A stretch of 64,000 nt of DNA from Trichosphaerium sp. ATCC 40318 (taxonomy: Eukaryota > Discosea > Flabellinia > Trichosidae), in assembly GCA_038496445.1 (NCBI GenBank), contig JALMLS010000271.1, forward strand, positions 1 to 64,000. The letters run 5' to 3'. Made by a program: the position numbers and the translations under genes. The notes under the pieces are model-generated. The model ran no database searches. It was given only the letters and a program-made list of their open reading frames with translations, and was not told the origin of the DNA. Of this stretch, positions 58,212 to 64,000 are shown one piece after another. Each line of letters starts with the position of its first letter. The first letter of the stretch is position 1.

Positions 58212-61200
58212 TTAAGTTCCTGAAGTATGTATATCCCCTCCTTTCCTATTCGTTTTGACTTCAACTATGTACTTTAGAAACACGTGCTCATCTAAGCAAT
58301 AATGAGTTAAGTAACCAAAAATGTTACGTAAAATAAAATAAGAAAAAATTAAGAACACTGCAATGATTTGTGCTTGCAGCACTGCGAACAGGATGTGGTA
58401 TTTTTGTAGTTATTTGATGATAATTACAACTATACAACTATCTTTAAAGTTTTATATTGCGTGTTATAGAACAGAGCTCTAACACTAATTTTTGTTCAAG
58501 TAAACAACTAACTAAACATACCTCTCGGAACAACAAGTTCATCAAAAAGTTCACCGTCTTTCTTTGCTGCAAAAATATCTTCTATAGGTTTACCTTGTCT
58601 ATCAACTATAAAACAAGGGGTTAGTTTACAACATTCAAATGAAGGCATTGAACTCACCTAATACATAATGACTTTGATAACCTTCTTTTATATCTTTCAA
58701 TAAAAGAGACTTTGAATCCGCATAAGGATCTTCTACTACAGGATATGTATTACCCATTATCACGTATGTTATTGCTACAAACATTGTAGCAGCTGGTTCA
58801 AATAAAGCAGCATATGTTAACGACGTCTAAGCACAAGTTAGTTGTGAGAAAAAAAAAGGAAACGAAAAAAGAAAGAGTTTATGAACGTTTGCTTCAAAAA
58901 GTATGAAACAAGTAATGTTTTCTACACACGCTCAATCATCGCGATATAAATCGAATTTTATGGACATACCGTAAAATAAATACCTGTCCCATACCAAGCA
59001 CCATCTATAAAAAAATGAGAAAAAAAAATCGTTGCTAATGCTTTCTAATCTAACACAAAGTAAAAAAGTTCTTGTTGAACTTCAAGTATTCAATATCATT
59101 AATTAAAGCGTATTAAAGAAAATAAAAATAACGATTGTTTTGACAAAGTCTTGTAATTGGTAGAAAAGCGCACTGAAGCGAGAAGTAGAAAAAACGAAGC
59201 ACTTCGACTCTTCTTGGTATAAAATAACTGTTCATTACTTACCTTGGTGTTCTATAGGTCTGAAACCACGTGCACAAGTTGTTATTATATCAGCTTTATC
59301 AATAACATGAGCAGCAACCATAACTTTTACAGAATTCTGTGAATTCCACTCAAGAATACCAAACTTCGCATCTGCATGTGCCATGACAGCAATACGCTTT
59401 GAAGATCTTGTCTTAACCCATGCGTTTTGCATATAAGTCTCTGGATCTGATTCATGACAATCCACAAGATCATGAAGAGTATCTGAAAATCTCTTATACA
59501 TTTTCGAATTATCTATCGCCCATGCGTTTACAATCACGTGATTACTTCCATCCATTGAATTTAATAAATCTTGTAACCTTTTTTGAAAAAAAAATCATGT
59601 GACTATCACGTGGGAAATAAGTCGAAAAGAAATAAGTACCTATTGAGTTCTTTTAATGCTGTAAAATCATTTTTCAATGCAGGTCCATTTAAGTGTAGTT
59701 GAGTGTAACTATTAGTCTTGTCTTTTATTACCATCCATTCTTGTACTTGATAAAGCTCTGGTGAAAAATGAAATAATTGCTGTTGCATAGACATCGCTTT
59801 ACCAAAATCAACGACTAGTACACTCGAAGTTAACAAAAAAAAAATAAATCATTTATGTCAAAAAAAAATTGGAGACAAGATTACCAGATGACGCACTGTT
59901 GCTTACTGTGGACCTTCCCCTATCTCTTAAGAGGAAAAATATTAATAAAAATAAACCACCAAGACCTAACACTAAAGCTAGAACGATAATAATAACCAGA
60001 TAAGTCGTATTAAACCCTCCACCATCGTCACTAGGACCAACAGCAGATGCAGTAGGAACTACAGCTGTAACATTTGAAGGTGCTTCAGTAGGCGCCTCTG
60101 TAAGTGCTTCAGTCGGTGCTGATACAGGTTGTTCCGTAGGTTCTTCAGTTGGCGGTGTGGTCGTCGGTGCGAGTGTGGTTGGAGGAGGGCTCACTTCGAT
60201 TAACGAAGGTGTTGATTCTTCACAAAAACTGGGCGTTCCAAATCTGGATTATTTAGTTAAATAAGCGGCAATGGAAAATATAATTTTGTGGTCATTTGGT
60301 GTACCTGTTCACGCCTTCGTTTGAGTACGAAAATGTAAACGCTCTTCTATCTTCTGCAATACCCCATAACGTAAAATTGCCAGGCTCTTCCCAGCACACT
60401 AAAAACAACATTACGAATACTTTAACTTTAGTTATAAGACAAACACTGTTGTATCACGTGGTATCAATACGTAAATCACTAGCAAGCGTGTCTTGATATT
60501 CATGGGTGTAAAAAAGAACACAACTACAAAATTCTGTTTGATGGTACCTTCCCAGGAACAAGTCAAAACGCTGTCAGTAGGTAACATAGCATTACCAACT
60601 ACTACAGCATAGGCATCTCTAATGATCATGACATCCTATTTAAGTAGATAACACCATAAATATACAGCCTTATAAACGCTTATACTTACTTCTATATTGC
60701 ACGTGACTGAGCCATCTGTTACAAAACCAGTTGGAGTTGGAAAAGTAAATCCTAAAGGAATTTCTTTTTCTGGCACTCTTGGAGGATTCATGGCATTGTA
60801 GGTTATCGTTGAACAGTCTCCTATTAACTCGTATTAAATTTAAAATAATTAAATATAATTTTACCAACTGTTAGCGATGTTCTTGGTTCTATCACGTGCC
60901 ATGCAACGACGTTTGACGAACAACAAAATTGTGAAATTGTAGCACTTTCATCCACTGTTAATTTAATCCTATCTACGCTTTGAAATACTCCCTGGTTGTC
61001 TGGTTCTAGGCATATATTGCTACAATACAGTGAATCAAAATTACATAAAATAGAAGCTGTGGAAGGAGTACTTTGTACCAGAATTTGCTTCGATTCCAAA
61101 AGACGACGTTGCCTTTAAGCCATCTGAATCCCATGCTTCGATTTGTATGTTATTAACATTACCGCCATTGTTATCTATTATAACGTCCCAACATGCTATA

Positions 61201-61666
61201 ATTATTTAAGTAAATACTAAAAAGTTCTACAATAATTATCGTGGGTACACGTGGTTAACGGACGCGACGCGAAAAGCGTCAACGTTCAAGTTTTTTCGAA
61301 AAAAGTTTGTTTTTTCTATTTTTTTGTAGTACCACAGCCGTTCGCATCAAGATTCTCGCCTCCTATATCAGTATACTCCCAAATACACTGACCACTATCT
61401 GGTGGAAACGACAAACACGTCAATCCATCCACGTGCGCACTAGAAGTCACGTTTTCTCCGGCGGGATCCATTGTACAACCCAAAACCCGAGATCCAATAA
61501 AATCTCCTTGTACAGCTTCTAAAGTAGTATTGGGACTTGCTCCTGTGCACAGTGCTGGCTCCTGAGCATTTGTAAATAAGTCCACAGCATAGGGAAGCGT
61601 CTGTCCCCGTATTGATTGTATACACAACCAAGCTACCAGAATAACAAAGGAAGCTTGGCCATTCAT
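58212..61666 (-). CDS. Single-pass membrane protein with cytoplasmic PARP-type ADP-ribosyltransferase domain
   Basis: The ATG at 61666 begins a signal peptide (MNGQASFVILVAWLCIQSIRG), followed by a Cys-containing ectodomain over several exons. Next come a Thr/Pro/Glu stalk (about 60.1 kb) and one transmembrane segment (YLVIIIVLALVLGLGGLFLL) with a basic stop-transfer (RDRGR). The cytoplasmic part contains FHFSPELYQVQEWMV, then a PARP-like fold: VAAHVIDKADIITTCARGF, GAWYGTGIYFT, LTYAALFEPAATMFVAI, VLVDRQGKPIEDIF and DELVVPRDEHVFLKYIVEV. H, Y and E of the HYE triad can each be placed; E lies in DELVV, like NEYIV of PARP1. The stop is at 58212-58214. About a dozen exons, all in frame where traced. 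Membrane topology is inferred. Confidence 0.8.
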
Positions 61667-62049
61667 TGTGTTTAGCTGAAGGTAAAGGCGCAGCCGGCGG
61701 AAAAACCAAAGTCTACGATATTCTCAAAGACGCCTATCACGTGCGCACCTAAATATATTAGAAGAAGGTTATCACGCAGGATATAGAAAGAGTGAATAAG
61801 ATCTTGATGTAAGACATTAATCTTGGATTAGAAGTCGCTTTAGAGCTTTGATAATACAAGAGCTATTCACTTACGTATAAATAGACGCTAATTAAAGCGT
61901 CTAAGGTCACTCAAACGCATTTCGAAAGAGGACACCGGAGTTTTCGTAACTTGAAGAAATACGACTTTTTTTTTGGTGAAGTTGGCTTTTTTTTCACTTC
62001 AAAAAAGGCAATATTTTGTACAAGCATCACTGGGTAACGTACAAGCACT
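61667..62049. promoter_or_regulatory. Divergent promoter region, membrane ART gene and PEX11
   Basis: Two genes start back to back 383 bp apart. A CACGTG lies at about 61740. No TATA box is obvious. Confidence 0.4.
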
Positions 62050-63137
62050 ATGGCTATCACATGGCAGACAGTTATGAATTTTGTAAAGCTCCTTGAGATT
62101 ACAAAGGGCAGAGATAAGTTCTCAAAGCTCCTACAGTACACTGCATGGGCTATACGCTGGTACCTGGTAAAATACCAACCAACCAGCAAAGAACTCGCAC
62201 AACGATTTCAAAACTTTAGAATGGGCGCTGGTGGTGCGCGTAAACTCTTCAGATTGGGTCGCTCATTGGTTAACGTGCAAAAAATTCGATTGACCATAAT
62301 GGCCGCTTCCCATAAGCAATTCGAGGTCAGCGACGCACTGACTGTATTAAGCAACACTGGTTTGGCTGCTTTCTTTTTCTTCGACCATGGTGTTATGCTT
62401 AGCACCATGAAAGCCTTTGATTGGGATAAACAAGCATTGGTACGCCATTAAAGACGATTATTACGCACTTTTCTCAATTCAAAAATCTGTCAAAAACGCA
62501 GCTGATATCGTAGCTTGTCTGCGATTAATACCCCAAACACCCATATACATTCGTTAACACTATTAAACGATAATTTGTGCAATCCACTCACTTTATTCGT
62601 TAGAAGCAATTATCAGCACGTGGATGGTTTTGGGGACTCTTCTTTGGTTTATGTGGTATGCTATAGGCGTTTTGAATAATAATTAGGCACTTTTGCGTAT
62701 TTTGTGACAACTTTCTTGTCAAATCTTCACTACGCGAAACGCGTAGTTGGTTTTTTTTAATATTCATGTATCTTACGCGCGTAGCCGATATCACTGGATA
62801 CCAAAAAATTGCAGAACAGGACAGAGCAGCAAAATTACAAAAAAATTGGCTTCGTGTGAAGGAATTAAGTGCAAGAAGAGCCAAAATGCAGAGGCAGATT
62901 GTTGCGAGATTATGTGATCTTGTGGCTGCTTCAAGGGCTTCAGAAACTATCACCTTTTGGAGCGAGGTACGCTTTAACATTGATACGAAAAAAATTTGGG
63001 CAAAAAGCAGATTTCTCCTTTTAACCTCCATATCACTCATTCTTACTTTTGAAAAGGGTTTTGTCGCTGGGTGTGGTATACTCAGCGCCAGTATTGGCAT
63101 GTATGAACTCTGGCCAAAGAAAAAAGAGGCGCTTTAA
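62050..63137 (+). CDS. PEX11: Peroxisomal membrane biogenesis protein PEX11
   Basis: PEX11 elongates and divides peroxisomes. Exon 1 (62050-62439) encodes WQTVMNFVKLLEITKGRDKF, the family's amphipathic N-terminal region, then KLLQYTAWAIRWYL and RFQNFRMGAGGARKLFRLGR. A GTACGCC donor follows. The last exon, ending at 63137, encodes KNWLRVKELSARRAKMQRQI and a hydrophobic pair of segments (FLLLTSISLILTFEKGF, ILSASIGMYELW). The exact acceptor near 62780 does not fit the frame simply; a small intermediate exon or another acceptor must exist. Length of about 250 residues is typical. PEX11 and the phytanoyl-CoA-dioxygenase-like gene may reflect peroxisomal metabolism, but no targeting signal links them. 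Confidence 0.88.
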
Positions 63138-63599
63138 AATTTTTCTCGTTGTACGCGAAATAGACGCTGTTTTGTTAGTATATACGCCTGTTATATAAGA
63201 TAAGCAATTCCATGACCTTTTTGGTCATTGGGCTTGGTTTTTTTTTTGATGTAACGTGCACGCGGGTTTTGTGTACCCGTAGGGAACATACGGTTTCGTG
63301 GTAGCCAAATAAAAGCATGAAACCTAAATGAGGAATGTTTTGGGAGAATAAATGTAGCTGAAGGCTGTTTTAGTACAAAAATAGACTGACTTTGACCTTA
63401 ACTACTTCTAAAGGCGGCAGCGCGCGTTCGACTAGTTGTATTACCTGCTCAAAGGCATTACAGTACTTGGTAATTCTACATTATTGAGATATCTCCCAGA
63501 CGTCCAAATGAACACGAATGCATCGACAGGTACGTTTTATACGCGTTTTATCACGAGTTATTGACATTAGACGCAGTGTGAAAGATCTAGAAGTTTGCC
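63138..63599. other. Intergenic stretch downstream of PEX11
   Basis: No supported gene. An ATG at 63508 followed by a GTACGT donor at 63530 might be a first exon of the F-box candidate at 63600, but phase does not match the next visible frame. Confidence 0.35.
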
Positions 63600-63710
63600 T
63601 TTAAATAAGCGCAAACTATTAACGCATGGCCCTTTGGACATAACAGAAGTGCTCCTAATGGTATTCGCACATATTCTCCCGAAGGATAGAAAAAGTTGTC
63701 AGGCTGTTTG
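63600..63710 (+). CDS. Possible F-box exon of a gene leaving the window
   Basis: The plus strand reads PLDITEVLLMVFAHILPKDR followed by KSCQAVC and a GTACGTCT donor. This is a good F-box pattern: hydrophobic helix, IL, basic loop, C-x-A-V-C. No start codon or downstream exon can be tied to it in the remaining 290 bp, so it could also be a relic. It differs from the F-box of the LRR family in this window. Confidence 0.4.
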
Positions 63711-64000
63711 CGTACGTCTAGTTATACTTACAAACCGCCCAAACAAACAAAAGCTATGTTGGTGGTAACCCTTTGTTGGATGTAACGCCAAAATCCTTTT
63801 TTAGCATTGCCCCCTTTAGAGGCCATAACGTTACTCCGTAAACACTATCTAGCATTTCCTCATAAATAATTTTATTCTGGTGTCGTCCAAAAATTCATTG
63901 AGAAAAAAAAAAGTTTCTTTTACAAAAAAAGTACCGCTGTACCAAAGTGATTCGAACATGTGAGTCGCTTTTCGGCACATAACGTTTTTTTTTTAATCTT

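Noticed and set aside
63940-63985. tRNA on the minus strand, from a GATTCGAAC-like motif
   Set aside because: The motif is incomplete and no acceptor or anticodon stem can be drawn.

Overview
This window comes from the nuclear genome of an AT-rich, intron-rich microbial eukaryote. I cannot place the lineage. The genes are split by short introns of about 45-150 bp that mostly open with GTAC(G)T or GTAAGT and close with TAG or AAG. Many proteins are purely eukaryotic: a FAM91 homologue, PEX11, an MRH-domain Golgi receptor, a chromodomain-SAP protein, ubiquitin, F-box adaptors, and PARP and SH3/SAM proteins. There are no operons, ribosome binding sites or bacterial genes. The palindrome CACGTG occurs about 70 times, roughly ten times my expectation.

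Region by region. 1-0.9 kb: start-proximal part of an F-box/LRR gene made of near-identical 63-bp units. 1.5-2.2 kb: a retroposed sequence with poly(A) and a 17-bp target duplication. 2.2-8.9 kb: an unrecognised three-member gene family; two members (one truncated) sit in a large inverted repeat and a third lies beside it. 10.3-18.2 kb: MORN-repeat genes with an F-box-like N-terminus, a sigma-type glutathione S-transferase and a 355-bp hAT-like MITE. 18.5-27 kb: a divergent pair of conserved housekeeping genes, FAM91 and a Sel1-SH3-SAM-coiled-coil scaffold. 27.3-29 kb: a GPI-type double-Kazal protein.

29.2-47.8 kb: a second inverted repeat with arms of about 3 kb carrying MORN and beta-helix gene copies in various states of decay. 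Its 12-kb spacer holds an F-box/LRR gene, two small cysteine-patterned secreted proteins, an MRH receptor, a secreted metalloprotease, a chromodomain-SAP protein and a beta-helix membrane protein. 47.9-51.8 kb: two F-box/LRR genes flanking a ubiquitin gene whose second unit is divergent. 52.2-56.5 kb: a phytanoyl-CoA-dioxygenase-like enzyme, a methyltransferase remnant and an RCC1-repeat protein. 58.2-61.7 kb: a receptor-like single-pass protein whose cytoplasmic half is a PARP-type ADP-ribosyltransferase. 62.0-63.1 kb: PEX11, then a possible F-box exon at the edge.

Two themes stand out. First, ubiquitin-ligase adaptor candidates have expanded: at least four F-box/LRR genes and five MORN genes sharing an F-box-like start, close to a ubiquitin gene and with signs of recent duplication and decay. 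Second, many genes encode secreted, GPI-anchored or single-pass surface proteins. Conserved cell-biology genes (FAM91, the scaffold, PEX11, GST) are intact and interleaved with these fast-changing blocks. Several frame breaks fall in homopolymers, so assembly error must be excluded before calling those genes dead.
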